Assembly: GCF_014303395.1 (NCBI RefSeq)
Contig: NZ_CP060298.1
Span: 1,798,001-1,862,000 of the forward strand
Direction of reading: 5' to 3'
DNA: 64,000 nt
From: Nakamurella sp. PAMC28650
GTDB lineage: Bacteria; Actinomycetota; Actinomycetes; Mycobacteriales; Nakamurellaceae
Positions 8,522 to 17,381 of this stretch are shown here, piece after piece. Each line of letters opens with the position of its first letter. Within the stretch, counting starts at the first letter, position 1. The notes beneath the pieces were generated by a model. The model made no database searches. It was not told where the DNA came from and saw only the letters and a program-made list of their open reading frames with translations. The translations under genes were made by a program, and so were the position numbers.

Positions 8522-9560
8522 TCAGGGATTGATGATGACCTTCAGTGCCGAATTGGCCGAGGCATTGCGGAAGACCTCGTAGGCCTCGTCGATCTGGTCG
8601 AAGGTGAACGTGTGGGTTCCCATCTTCTCCGAGGGGATTCGCCCGCTGGCCACCATCTTGAGCAAAGTCGGAATGGAGACGGTGTCGACCAGACCCATCG
8701 TGAGCTTGATGTTCTGGATCCACATGTCCTGCATCGGCAGCGAGACGGGTGCACCGTGCACGCCGACGTTGGCGCTCGTGCCTCCGGACGAGGGATATCG
8801 CCGTCAGGAGGGTCTCGGGATATCCGACCGCCTCGATGGCCACGTCCACCCCGAGACCATCGGTCATCGCGAGGACTTCGGCGACGACGTTCGGTCCGAC
8901 TTCCACGGTATCGGTGGCACCCATCTCGAACGCCTTCTCCAACCGGAACTTGTTGGAGTCGATCGCGATGACCCTGGAGGCACCGAAGAGCCCGGTGGTC
9001 AGGATCGCGGACAGCCCGACGGCGCCGGCACCGACGACGGCCACCGTGTCGCCGGGCTTCACACCGCCGGCGAGGACGCCGACCTCGTATCCGGTCGGAA
9101 GGGAGTCGGCGAGGAAGATGGCCTGCTCGTTCGAAACGCTGCTGGGGATCGAGTACAACGAGGTGTCGGCGTAGGGGACACGGACCAGCTCCGCCTGCGT
9201 GCCGTCGATCAGGTGGCCGAAGATCCAGCCGATGCCTCCGACGCTCTGGCAGTGTGACGGCATGCTGCGCTGGCAGTACTCACATCGTCCACATTTCGTG
9301 ACGGCCGGTACCAGCACCCGGTCACCGACGGCAAAACCGGCGATGGCGGAACCGATCTCGACGATGGTCCCGACCGCTTCGTGTCCGAGAATTCGACCCT
9401 GAGTGACGGCCGCGACATCGCCGGCGAGGATGTGCAGGTCGGTGCCGCAGATCGTGGTGGTGTCCACCCGGACGATGGCATCGGTCGGTTGCGCGATGAC
9501 CGGGTCTGCGACCTCCTCCCAGGCTTTCTCTCCCGGACCGTGATAGACGAGCGCCTTCAT
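8522..9560 (-). pseudogene. Zinc-dependent alcohol dehydrogenase, frameshifted
   Basis: Starts at ATG 9560 behind GGAGG. The first frame gives MKALVYHGPGEKAWEEV, the catalytic-zinc region ICGTDLHI with GHEAVG, four structural-zinc cysteines (CGRCEYCQRSMPSHC) and a Rossmann GAGAVG, then breaks near 8781-8789 after AISLVR. The second frame resumes at once with GGTSANVGVHGAPVSLPMQ and runs to ALKVIINP at 8522. Both halves align as one MDR alcohol dehydrogenase of about 345 residues with a net 1- or 2-base frame change at the glycine-rich loop. It is either a recent pseudogene or a sequence error. The intact enzyme would oxidise an alcohol with NAD(P). Confidence 0.85.
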
Positions 9561-9645
9561 CGGAGCCTCCATTGGCTGAGTTGGAATCGCTGGAGCCCAT
9601 CAAGAATAGTCGATCCCGGAAGTCACGACCGTGTCGATCCGGGAC

Positions 9646-9657
9646 GAATTCGAATTC
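9646..9657. promoter_or_regulatory. 12-bp palindrome in the dehydrogenase-LacI intergenic region
   Basis: GAATTCGAATTC is a perfect palindrome about 90 bp upstream of the dehydrogenase and 300 bp upstream of the LacI regulator. It is AT-rich for this genome and could be the LacI operator (inference). Nothing else in 9561-9956 looks genic except a 15-bp tandem repeat. Confidence 0.35.
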
Positions 9658-9835
9658 TCCTCGGAGTGGAAATCAGTTTGCATCCGTCATCGTGACAAAT
9701 AGTGGGCTATGGGAAAAGTGCCCCTGCAGCTCCCGACGTCTGCTTGCAGGAGGATCTGAATCCCGACGGATCTGTCCGGTATCGCCCGGGCGGCTCGAGA
9801 TCGGTCGCTGCTAGCGAGCCGACCACGTCCGCAGG

Positions 9836-9865
9836 GTTCCCCGCCGGCGCGTTCCCCGCCGGCGC
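9836..9865. repeat. Two tandem copies of a 15-bp unit
   Basis: The unit GTTCCCCGCCGGCGC occurs twice head to tail, upstream of the LacI gene in otherwise non-coding sequence. No function is assigned. Confidence 0.6.
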
Positions 9866-9956
9866 CCGGCCGTCGGGGTCGACCAGATGCGTCCAGGGTT
9901 GTCGAGGGCTTCCGGGGCTGTCCAGGCATACTGGGAGATCGACGGTAAGGGGTGCT

Positions 9957-10976
9957 GTGGGCGAAGTGAGCATGCGCGACGTCGCGGATCTGGCGGGGGT
10001 GTCGGTCAAGACCGTGTCGAACGTGGTCCGGGATTGGCCTCACGTCACACCGCAGACGCGCAAGCGCGTACAGGACGCATTGGACAGCCTCGGGTATCGG
10101 ATGAACCTTTCCGCCCGCACGCTCCGGAGCGGGCGGTCGGGGATCATCGCGCTGGCGGTACCTTCCCTGGATTCGCCCTACTTCGCCGAACTGACCTCCG
10201 AACTCGTCCGGCAGGCGGCCGGTCTCGGATGGGCGATTCTGGTGGACCAGACCGATGCCGACCCGGATCGGGAGCGACATGTGGTCGAGGGTCTCAGCGG
10301 CCGGCTGATCGACGGCCTGATCTACAGCCCGTCGGCGCTCTCTCCCGCCGATATCGCCGACCTTCGGCCCCAACGAACGCCGATGATCCTGCTGGGCGAG
10401 CACGTGCCGGATCATTCCGGGGATTCGGTGGCGATCGACTACGAGGAAGCTTCCCGGCAGATGACCGAATACCTCCTCTCGATCGACCGGCAGATCGCAG
10501 TGATCGGTCTTCAACGGAAACTGACGGATGATGCGTCCCGACTGCGGGCTGCCGGCTTCGATGCCGCACTGACCGGCGCGGGCATCGAGGTCAGGGATAT
10601 CCCGCACCTCGAAGTGGAGGCCTTCTCCCGAGTCGAAGGTGCGCGTGCGATGAAGGACCTGCTCGACCGTCCGCGTCGCCCGAGGGTGGTGTTCTGCTTC
10701 AGCGATCTGTTGGCACTGGGTGCGGTGCACGAGGCTCGTCGGCAAGGTCTGCGGATTCCACACGACGTCGCCATCGCGGGCTTCGACGACGTCGAGGAGG
10801 GTCGGTTCACCAGTCCGACGCTGACCACGGTGAGGCCGGACAAGCCGGGCATCGTCGAGGCCGCTCTGCGGTTCCTCCAGGATCGACTGGACGGCCACGA
10901 CGCTGACCAGAACCACGACTCACGACGGGCGACACCGGGTTTCGAGCTCATCGTGCGGGAGAGCACCCGGCTCTGA
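9957..10976 (+). CDS. LacI-family transcriptional regulator
   Basis: 339 residues from GTG 9957 (AAGGGG just upstream; ATG 9972 is an alternative). The N-terminal HTH reads MRDVADLAGVSVKTVSNVVRDWPHVTPQTRKRVQDAL, followed by the hinge LGYRMNLSARTLRSGRSGIIAL. The periplasmic-binding-protein-like effector domain follows (SPYFAELTSELVRQA, FCFSDLLALGAVHEA, IAGFDDVEEGRFTSPTLTTVRPDK). It resembles sugar- or nucleoside-responsive LacI regulators. The divergent broken dehydrogenase and the downstream aldo/keto reductase are possible targets. Confidence 0.9.
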   Translation: MGEVSMRDVADLAGVSVKTVSNVVRDWPHVTPQTRKRVQDALDSLGYRMNLSARTLRSGRSGIIALAVPSLDSPYFAELTSELVRQAAGLGWAILVDQTDADPDRERHVVEGLSGRLIDGLIYSPSALSPADIADLRPQRTPMILLGEHVPDHSGDSVAIDYEEASRQMTEYLLSIDRQIAVIGLQRKLTDDASRLRAAGFDAALTGAGIEVRDIPHLEVEAFSRVEGARAMKDLLDRPRRPRVVFCFSDLLALGAVHEARRQGLRIPHDVAIAGFDDVEEGRFTSPTLTTVRPDKPGIVEAALRFLQDRLDGHDADQNHDSRRATPGFELIVRESTRL

Positions 10977-11028
10977 TGACCGGTCCGCGCCCTGGGGCCG
11001 GTCTGTCCGGCACCTCCGTGCGGTCGTT

Positions 11029-11042
11029 GTACATCGATGTAC
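11029..11042. promoter_or_regulatory. 14-bp perfect palindrome upstream of the aldo/keto reductase
   Basis: GTACATCGATGTAC is fully self-complementary. A further half-site, ATGTACC, lies 8 bp downstream, so three GTAC cores sit within about 30 bp just before the reductase start at 11064. This is a typical repressor operator layout. The cognate regulator is unknown. Confidence 0.5.
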
Positions 11043-11063
11043 ACATCCATGTACCGTGGTGGA

Positions 11064-11951
11064 ATGCAGACACGTGAGATTGGAAATGGCACCGTCGGGC
11101 GCATCGAGGTCGGCGCGATCGGCCTCGGGTTGATGACCTTCGACCAGACCGGGACGCAGCCCCGTGAGCAGCTCGCCGGGACCGTCAGAGCTGCCCTCGA
11201 GGCCGGCGTCACGCTGTTCGACACCGCGGATGCCTACGGGCCCGGTGAGGAACTGGGCGCCGACACGCAGGGCGCGAACGAGACCCTGATCGCCGGGCTG
11301 CTGGATGAACTGGGGGTCCGGGACCAGGTGGTGCTGGCGACCAAGGGCGGCCACACCCGCACCGCGGACGGCGGCTGGGGAGTCGATGGGTCGCATGATC
11401 ACCTGATCGCGGCCGTCGATGACAGCCTGCGCCGATTGGGTGTCGACCAGATCACCCTGTGGCAGCACCACCGTCCCGACCCGGCGGTCGGTTTCGACGA
11501 GATCGTCGAGACCCTGAAGGAGATCTACGCGTCGGGCAAGGTCCGGATGATCGGCCTGTCCAATGTCGATCCCGCGCAGATCCGTCTGGCTCACGGCGTT
11601 CTGGGCGATGCCCTGGTGAGCGTCCAGAACCAGTTCTCCCCAGCGTTCCGCAGCAGCCGGCCCGAGATCGACGTCTGCGACGAGCTCGGCCTCGCCTTCC
11701 TGCCCTGGAGTCCGCTGGGCGGACTGGGCGATGCGAAGGAGCTTGCGGCCAAGCACCCCACTTTCGCCGAGGTCGCACAGGAACTGTCGGTGAGCGCCCA
11801 GCAGGTTGCGCTCGCGTGGGAGCTGGCGCAGTCACCCGTCGTCATCCCGATCCCTGGCGCCAAGCGGGCATCCTCGATCAGCGACTCCGCCGCCGCCGCC
11901 GAGATCCAGCTGACCCAGGAGCAGCTCAACCGGCTCGACAAGGACAGCTGA
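11064..11951 (+). CDS. Aldo/keto reductase
   Basis: 295 residues from ATG 11064; an upstream in-frame ATG at 11037 lies inside the putative operator and is unlikely. It has the AKR barrel with LFDTADAYGPGEELG (catalytic Asp and Tyr), LATKGGH (Lys) and ITLWQHHRPDP (His position). The C-terminal NADPH-site pattern is VIPIPGAKRASSISDSAAA. Such enzymes reduce aldehydes and ketones with NADPH. It stands alone downstream of the LacI gene, from which it is separated by an operator-like region. Confidence 0.9.
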   Translation: MQTREIGNGTVGRIEVGAIGLGLMTFDQTGTQPREQLAGTVRAALEAGVTLFDTADAYGPGEELGADTQGANETLIAGLLDELGVRDQVVLATKGGHTRTADGGWGVDGSHDHLIAAVDDSLRRLGVDQITLWQHHRPDPAVGFDEIVETLKEIYASGKVRMIGLSNVDPAQIRLAHGVLGDALVSVQNQFSPAFRSSRPEIDVCDELGLAFLPWSPLGGLGDAKELAAKHPTFAEVAQELSVSAQQVALAWELAQSPVVIPIPGAKRASSISDSAAAAEIQLTQEQLNRLDKDS

Positions 11952-11986
11952 GCCCACGGCGCAGCCAAAGACCCACTACGTTCAAA

Positions 11987-12009
11987 CCCTCCGCGGATTT
12001 GCGAGGGTC
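11987..12009. terminator. Weak hairpin between convergent genes
   Basis: ACCCTC and GAGGGT arms, extended by GC pairs with a bulge, lie between the aldo/keto reductase and the convergent hypothetical gene. There is no U-tract. Confidence 0.35.
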
Positions 12010-12100
12010 GATGGCGGACTTGACGGTCCGACATCTACCAGTAGCTATGGTCGTAGGGCCTGTAGTGGAAGCCGAATGTTTTGCGGGCGCCGGCAGACAT

Positions 12101-12622
12101 CTAACCGGACGTCAAACCGTCCCAGAGGTTGTTCTCGGTATAGAGGCGCTCGACCTCGTCGAGTTCGACATCAGCGTCTGGAGCGTCGGTGACCACCGGC
12201 CCGGCGACCCACCACTCGGCCCCGGGCAACCCGGCCGACAGGTAGGCGCGGGTGCCAGGCGAGTTAAGCTGACTGGATGGTCTGCGCGTTACCTTCACCT
12301 CGCCGTGCACCGGCTCCCAGAGCGTGGAGTCTTCGACCCGCTCCTCTAGGACGACCGCGTCATACCACCTCCACACGATCACCTCGGTTCCGCCGGATGT
12401 GCGTGCGACCGCTACCAGATGGCTCGGCGAGACCCGCTCCGTGCGAGGCCGTGGGAATTGTGCGGCGTAGCCAACCCATCGCCGATGGCCGTCGATCAAA
12501 ATCTCGCACTCCTCGTCTTGGACCCGGAGCACGATGCCGGGGCGTAGCCGCGGCTGGACTGAGCGCTCGCTGCTCGTGACGGCGGAGCCTGCGCACGGTC
12601 TGGGGTTGTTCTGAATGCACAT
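12101..12622 (-). CDS. Hypothetical protein, no recognised domain
   Basis: 173 residues, soluble and acidic at the C-terminus (VTDAPDADVELDEVERLYTE). The middle has a compact beta-rich pattern (RPGIVLRVQDEECEILIDGHRRWVGYAAQFP; TEVIVWRWYDAVVLEE). I do not recognise a family. Codon pattern and a defined C-terminus argue it is real, but the start (first in-frame codon at 12622) is uncertain. It is divergent from the NERD-domain membrane protein, so the two may share a promoter region. Confidence 0.55.
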   Translation of the reverse strand: MCIQNNPRPCAGSAVTSSERSVQPRLRPGIVLRVQDEECEILIDGHRRWVGYAAQFPRPRTERVSPSHLVAVARTSGGTEVIVWRWYDAVVLEERVEDSTLWEPVHGEVKVTRRPSSQLNSPGTRAYLSAGLPGAEWWVAGPVVTDAPDADVELDEVERLYTENNLWDGLTSG

Positions 12623-12918
12623 CTTTGGTCACCTCTGTGAGGAAGGCGTTCCCGGCTGAACTTCTCAGTCAGCACGAGAAGGCGCACAAACGGGTATCGA
12701 CACGGGTGTGGCACCTCCTCTCGATCGACGTGAACCAAGAGCCTGTCACAGTGCAGTCACGGCTGGGAAAGCAGGGCAGGTGCCGTCTCGGCGCGTCCGT
12801 CGCCTGGGGCAGTCGAGGCGCCCAAAGGTGGATCATCTATCGGATGGTCGGAAGGCAGGCAGACGATCGGTCGGCGAGTTCGTCGAGGAATTCCGATGTT
12901 CACGTTCATGCTCAGGGG

Positions 12919-13971
12919 ATGTTCGAAACGCAGCGGCGAGATTGGCGCGAGCTTCGACTCGCGGGCGACGTTCGTGCGGGTCGACGCATACGCGGCGAGA
13001 TCCGCAAGATGCAGTGGTCCTTCGTCAAACGGTCCTGGGCCTGGCTGCTGAGCGGGGTCGCGCTCGGTGCGGGCTGCACCGCCGCGGTTCTGCTCGTCGT
13101 GCATGGATCCTTCGCCCGGGGCCTGGTTGTCGGTGCAGCCACGGTGCTGGTATTCGGTGGGCTCGCTGTCGTGGTCATGCAGCTGACCGGCAGTGCGCCG
13201 CTCGGGATGGGCGCCCAAGCCGAGGTCTGGACGGCCAGCGAACTTCGTCCTCTACGCCGGCACGGCTGGCGGATTGCCAATCATCTCTTGCTGCGGTTCG
13301 GCGATATCGACCACCTGCTCGTCGGCCGGCACGGCGTACTCGTCATCGAGACGAAATGGAGCGCCGACATATGGAGCCTCGAAAGCGACCGCGTCAACAA
13401 GGCTCTCCTGCAGGTGCAACGCAACGCCCGCGACATCCGCCTCTGGCGACCCGAGCTACGGCACGGCTCACCCGAGGTTGTCCGACCGGCGCTGTTCCTC
13501 TGGGGCGGTACCCGCTCTGATGTCTCCAAGCCCGATGACGTCGAGACGATCAACGGTGTCGATGTCATTTACGGACTCACCGCAGCGCGCCGATGGCGTG
13601 AAGCTCTTACCCAGCGTAGGGGGACGCCCGAGCTGTCCGATGATCAGGTCACAGCGATCTGGGATGCTGTGAAGACCAACGCCCACAACTTGGATCAGCG
13701 CGAACAGCGCGCGCCCACGCCGCCTTCCATCGCCAGCATCTTCATGCTGGCAATCAGCACCTTCCTCGCCGCGACCCTCGCCGTACTTACCTGCTTGTAC
13801 TCGTTTCAAGCCATCACGCCCGCATTGGCCCGCGTCACGCTGGTTGCGGCCTTCGCAGCCATCGGACTGCTGGCACGGCGCTGGAAACCCACCCGTATGA
13901 TCGCACTCGGCTGGCTCGCCGGCACCGGATTCACCGCCGCATTCGCACTCGCCGTGACACTGACAGGCTGA
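12919..13971 (+). CDS. NERD-domain membrane protein
   Basis: About 350 residues from ATG 12919; the frame is open from 12625, so a longer N-terminus is possible. Two membrane helices come first (SWAWLLSGVALGAGCTAAVLLV; LVVGAATVLVFGGLAVVVM). A NERD nuclease-related domain follows: GWRIANHLLLRFGDIDHLLVG, then GVLVIETKWSADIW, with the Asp, Glu and Lys of a PD-(D/E)XK-like fold. Two C-terminal helices sit around IFMLAISTFLAATLAVLTCLY and FAAIGLLARRW. NERD proteins are thought to process DNA and occur on mobile elements and in defence settings. The function here is unknown. Confidence 0.75.
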   Translation: MFETQRRDWRELRLAGDVRAGRRIRGEIRKMQWSFVKRSWAWLLSGVALGAGCTAAVLLVVHGSFARGLVVGAATVLVFGGLAVVVMQLTGSAPLGMGAQAEVWTASELRPLRRHGWRIANHLLLRFGDIDHLLVGRHGVLVIETKWSADIWSLESDRVNKALLQVQRNARDIRLWRPELRHGSPEVVRPALFLWGGTRSDVSKPDDVETINGVDVIYGLTAARRWREALTQRRGTPELSDDQVTAIWDAVKTNAHNLDQREQRAPTPPSIASIFMLAISTFLAATLAVLTCLYSFQAITPALARVTLVAAFAAIGLLARRWKPTRMIALGWLAGTGFTAAFALAVTLTG

Positions 13972-14152
13972 GCACCACGAACGCGCATTTCCACCAAAAC
14001 AATGCCTGTCGAACAAAGTCGTTCGCCCACGTTCGGCGCGCTGAGCAGTCCTGGCCCTGACAGCGTTTCGACGCCAGTTCGTTGTCCCGAGAGTGTCAGT
14101 CCGCGACCGACGGGGAGCGGCCCTCCTGTCGTATCAGCCCACGTGGACCACG

Positions 14153-14704
14153 TCAGCTGGTGAGCGCGGTAAGCGACGCGACGCCGATTGGCAAGACGCC
14201 CGGCAGGGCGTGCGACGTCATCGGAACTCCGCCGGGACCCGTCAGGTAGCCGAACGCGTCCACCAGATAGCCACCGGCGAAAAGCCACGCCGCCTCGCAC
14301 TGCGATACCCCGCACACGACATCGGCGCCGATCATGCCCGGAGACCCGGATATGGGAATGCAGTGTGCGCTCGCGCCTGCGGCAGCGGACTGGCAGCCGG
14401 CCACCGTTGATGCGGTGATCGTGATCCGCACCGTCCAGAGCAATTTGCCCGAACCCGGGTAGGTGACCTCCAGCAACCGATTACCGCGGCACGCGCTGGT
14501 CGGCTGGGCCGTGCGCTTCGTCCCCGCCGGCAGCAGCTTCGCAGCTGCCGTGATGGCTCGGCTGACTCCCGCGACGCACTGCGCACCGGTCAGGCCCGTG
14601 AACGAAGTGCTCGAGGAGGTCGTGGGGTGAGTGCTCGTGCTCGAGCCGTTCGACAGTGCCCTGTCCAGGGAAGCGGTGCTGGCCGGGGTCGCCCCATTCG
14701 TCAT
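14153..14704 (-). CDS. Hypothetical cysteine-rich, possibly exported protein
   Basis: 183 residues from ATG 14704. The N-terminal 40 residues are Ser/Thr-rich and disordered. The C-terminal domain has about six cysteines (AQC, SAC, AGC, AHC, VVC, SQC) and beta-prone stretches, as in exported disulfide-bonded actinobacterial proteins. No signal peptide is seen at this start. Upstream codons stay open but are low complexity, and another frame upstream begins with a more hydrophobic stretch, so a lost start or frameshift is possible. Family not recognised. Confidence 0.45.
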   Translation of the reverse strand: MTNGATPASTASLDRALSNGSSTSTHPTTSSSTSFTGLTGAQCVAGVSRAITAAAKLLPAGTKRTAQPTSACRGNRLLEVTYPGSGKLLWTVRITITASTVAGCQSAAAGASAHCIPISGSPGMIGADVVCGVSQCEAAWLFAGGYLVDAFGYLTGPGGVPMTSHALPGVLPIGVASLTALTS

Positions 14705-15645
14705 CCGCGACGCCGGTGGTGCACCGCTGATCGGGATACCGGCCGAGGCGTGGGAGGTACACCCTTGACTGTGGCGACCTGGGCGGGAAACTGACCTCGA
14801 GGCCCGGCGCAGTTGCCAAGGCGACCAGCCGAGCCCCGGTCATCACAAGGCCCAGCCCTTCGGTGCTTCGGTGAGCCCGACGTCAGTGGCGGCCCCAGGG
14901 TTTGCGCGACGACGTGATCACCGGTGATGTGGTGGACGGGGCGGTTGGCTAGGGTCCATCGGGTGTTCCCACCCATCGATCCATACGAGTCCGGCTACCT
15001 CGACCGCCCCGACGGGACGCGGTTGTACTGGGAAACCGCCGGCAATCCGGCTGGTCGACCCGCTCTGTACCTGCACGGTGGCCCGGGCGGTCACGGCACC
15101 GTCACGGGCGGGTACCGGCGTCGCTTCGACCCGGATGGCTATCGCATCATCGGGTTCGATCAGCGCGGTAGTGGTCGCAGTTCGCCGTGGGCATGTGATT
15201 CGCTGGAGACATTGCAGGACAACACCACTCAGATGATGGTTGCCGACATCGAAGCGCTCCGCGAGCGTCTCGGTGTCACCAAGTGGCTGGTGCACGGCGT
15301 CTCCTGGGGATCCACCCTCGCATTGGCCTATGCGATCAGCCATCCGGAACGCTGCTCGGCGGTGCTGCTGTACGCGGTCACCAGTGGTGCACGGGCGGAG
15401 ATCGACTGGATCACGGCCGGCATCGGCGTGGTGTTCCCCGAGGCGTGGTACCGCTTCGCCGACCACGTCGGCTGCGCAGAGTCCGGCAGGCCGGTCGAGG
15501 GCTACGCCCACCTGCTCCGGGATCCGGATCCGGCCGTCCGGGCCGTCGCGGCGGATGAATGGGACCGCTGGGAGAACATCCACGTCAGCCTCGGGAGTAC
15601 TGGACCAACGGGCCCGTTCCTGCACGACGACCCGCGGTTCCGGCT

Positions 15646-15653
15646 CAATTTCG
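15646..15653. repeat. Left 8-bp target-site duplication of the composite transposon
   Basis: CAATTTCG directly precedes the left end of IS copy 1. The identical octamer follows the right end of IS copy 2 (18763-18770). Eight bases is the usual duplication of ISL3-family elements. Confidence 0.9.
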
Positions 15654-17034
15654 GGGTCTCCTGACGTTTTCGTGGGTGGTTTAGCGGCCTGGTAGCGGCG
15701 GGCATAACCCGCCGCGGGTGAGCATTGCCATGGCTATCAACGCTTCTGGGCTGTGAAAGCCGTACGACCTGCGGGTCAAGGCCCGTAGGTGGGTGTTGGT
15801 GGCCTCGGATTGGGCGTTGCTCATGTGGTGGATCAGGGTGTTCCAAATCAGCTGCTGGAACCGCTTCAACGTTGCGGCCAGGGCGATGAACCCGGGCAGT
15901 TGGGAGCGGCGGGCCCAGGCGATCCAGCCGGCCAGCAGTTCACGGCCGGCCTGGCCCTTGACCTGGAACACCGCGCGCAGTTGCTCCTTCAGCAGATACG
16001 CCCGATACAGATGCCGGTTGGTCTGGGCGATCGAGGCGACCGACCCGCGTTGCTCCGGGGACAGGTCCGCCGGGTTTTTCAGCAATGCCCAGCGGCTGCC
16101 CTTCACCGACGACGCCTGCGCAGAGCTACTGTTACCCCGCAGCGTGTTCCACGTCTGACGACGGACCTTGTCCAACTCCCGGGTGGCCCACCCCACGATA
16201 TGAAACGGATCCAATCCCAGCACCGCCTGCGGCGCGCGGGCCGTCACGGTGTCGTGGATCCACTGCGCCCCGTCGGCCGAGACGTGCGTCAACGCCGCCG
16301 CCCGTTCTGGGCCGAGTTGGTCGAAGAACCGACCCAGGGTGTCGCTGTTGCGGCCCGGTGCGGCCCACACCAATCTGCCGGAGTCTTGATCGACCACGCA
16401 CGTCAGATACCGCTGGCCTTTGCGGTGGGAGATTTCATCGATGCCGATCCGCTGCAGCCCCGCGAGCACGTCCCGGCCGGCCAAACCGTCGGCGACGACG
16501 TGCTCGATGATTGCGCTCACGTGCCGCCACGACGTCCGCATCAACTGCGCCACCACCGACGAAGCGGTGTGCGCCGCCAACCACGCGCACTGGTCTTCAA
16601 ACGCTCGGGTTGCCCGCGCGCCGGGTCGGGCCCACGGCACCGCCGCGACGACCACCCCGTGCGTCCGGCAGTTCACCCGCGGAGCCGCAGCCTGCAGGAA
16701 TACCATCGTCGACCCCCAGTCCAGCGACCGCCACCGCCGGGTTCCGCCGCCCTGGTCATAGCCCGGCCGTCTACGCCGGCATCGACTGCACCTGCTCCGG
16801 GCGCCCTTCGTCGCACGCACCGAAACGACCAGCACCTGCCGGTCGTCGGCCTCCTCCCACGCCACATCGCACACCTGCAGTTGCTCGACACCGAGCAGCT
16901 TTCGCCATATCGTTACACCGCGCACACCGTGCTCCTGGATAGTGACTGACCCTAGATAAGCCAGAACCTATACGCAGCCCGGTGTGTCGCCCACAACCAG
17001 GGGTCAAACCACCCACGAGAACGTCACAAGAGCC
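15654..17034 (-). mobile_element. ISL3-family insertion sequence, copy 1
   Basis: 1381 bp. Terminal inverted repeats: the left end begins GGGTCTCCTGACG, and the right end read inward begins GGCTCTTGTGACG; both continue into CGTGGGTGGTTT. The GGGTCT/GGCTCT start, 8-bp duplication and one transposase with an N-terminal zinc ribbon fit ISL3. It differs from copy 2 at a few positions, for example just inside the left end. Confidence 0.9.
15681..16925 (-). CDS. ISL3-family transposase, copy 1
   Basis: 414 residues from GTG 16925. A zinc-ribbon region (CSRCRRRRPGYDQ, then CRTHG) is followed by an HTH-like segment and the DDE core: GIDEISHRKGQRYLTCVVD, THVSADGAQWI with LGLDPFHIVGWA, and a late SEATNTHLRALTRRSYGFHSPE with the Glu. 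Length and layout are those of full ISL3 transposases. It differs from copy 2 at FDQLGPE versus FDELGPE and RGNSSS versus RGRSSS. It appears intact. Confidence 0.92.
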   Translation of the reverse strand: MRGVTIWRKLLGVEQLQVCDVAWEEADDRQVLVVSVRATKGARSRCSRCRRRRPGYDQGGGTRRWRSLDWGSTMVFLQAAAPRVNCRTHGVVVAAVPWARPGARATRAFEDQCAWLAAHTASSVVAQLMRTSWRHVSAIIEHVVADGLAGRDVLAGLQRIGIDEISHRKGQRYLTCVVDQDSGRLVWAAPGRNSDTLGRFFDQLGPERAAALTHVSADGAQWIHDTVTARAPQAVLGLDPFHIVGWATRELDKVRRQTWNTLRGNSSSAQASSVKGSRWALLKNPADLSPEQRGSVASIAQTNRHLYRAYLLKEQLRAVFQVKGQAGRELLAGWIAWARRSQLPGFIALAATLKRFQQLIWNTLIHHMSNAQSEATNTHLRALTRRSYGFHSPEALIAMAMLTRGGLCPPLPGR

Positions 17035-17381
17035 TAACTTTGATGCGTTAATCGTTGACGACCGCGCAACTCTTGTATCATCGCCGCACTTTGCAGAAGG
17101 GTGGACGAACGCGGCCGAACTCTGCCAAAATCCTGCCAAAGTCCGGCCAGAATCCGCTGCATAATCTCTGCCCGCGGATGTTCGACCGGGCAAATCCACG
17201 GCTCTGGATACCGTCACCGATTCCGGTACGGGTCGGCTGTCGCGGGAAAGCGTCCGGGGTTCCGTGTCGCTTCGTTCGAAGTCGTCGATGCACCAGCTCA
17301 CCTGTAGTGACCGAAACACCTCTCACGTCGCAGTGCGGTCTGGTGGACGAGGCCCCGCAGACGCACTATCGATATATTTCA
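17035..17381. other. 347-bp passenger between the two IS copies
   Basis: No convincing gene. It is less GC-rich than the surroundings and unrelated to the iminopeptidase gene, so it came from elsewhere. It contains three contiguous 11-bp units, TGCCAAAATCC, TGCCAAAGTCC and GGCCAGAATCC, at 17123-17155, roughly one helical turn each, which could be a protein-binding array. Confidence 0.6.
17123..17155. repeat. Three tandem 11-bp direct repeats in the passenger
   Basis: Units TGCCAAAATCC, TGCCAAAGTCC and GGCCAGAATCC lie head to tail. The 11-bp period places each on the same DNA face, as in iterons or regulator arrays. Function unknown. Confidence 0.6.

Noticed and set aside
14705-14962. Extension of the Cys-rich protein upstream to about 14846 via another frame
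   Set aside because: It needs a frameshift I cannot locate and the joined sequence has no clear signal peptide.
15789-16949. 386-codon plus-strand frame opposite each transposase
   Set aside because: Antisense of a coding gene, repeated identically in the second IS copy; no domain.
17035-17381. Passenger as a third, degenerate IS
   Set aside because: No inverted repeats or transposase fragments are visible in it.
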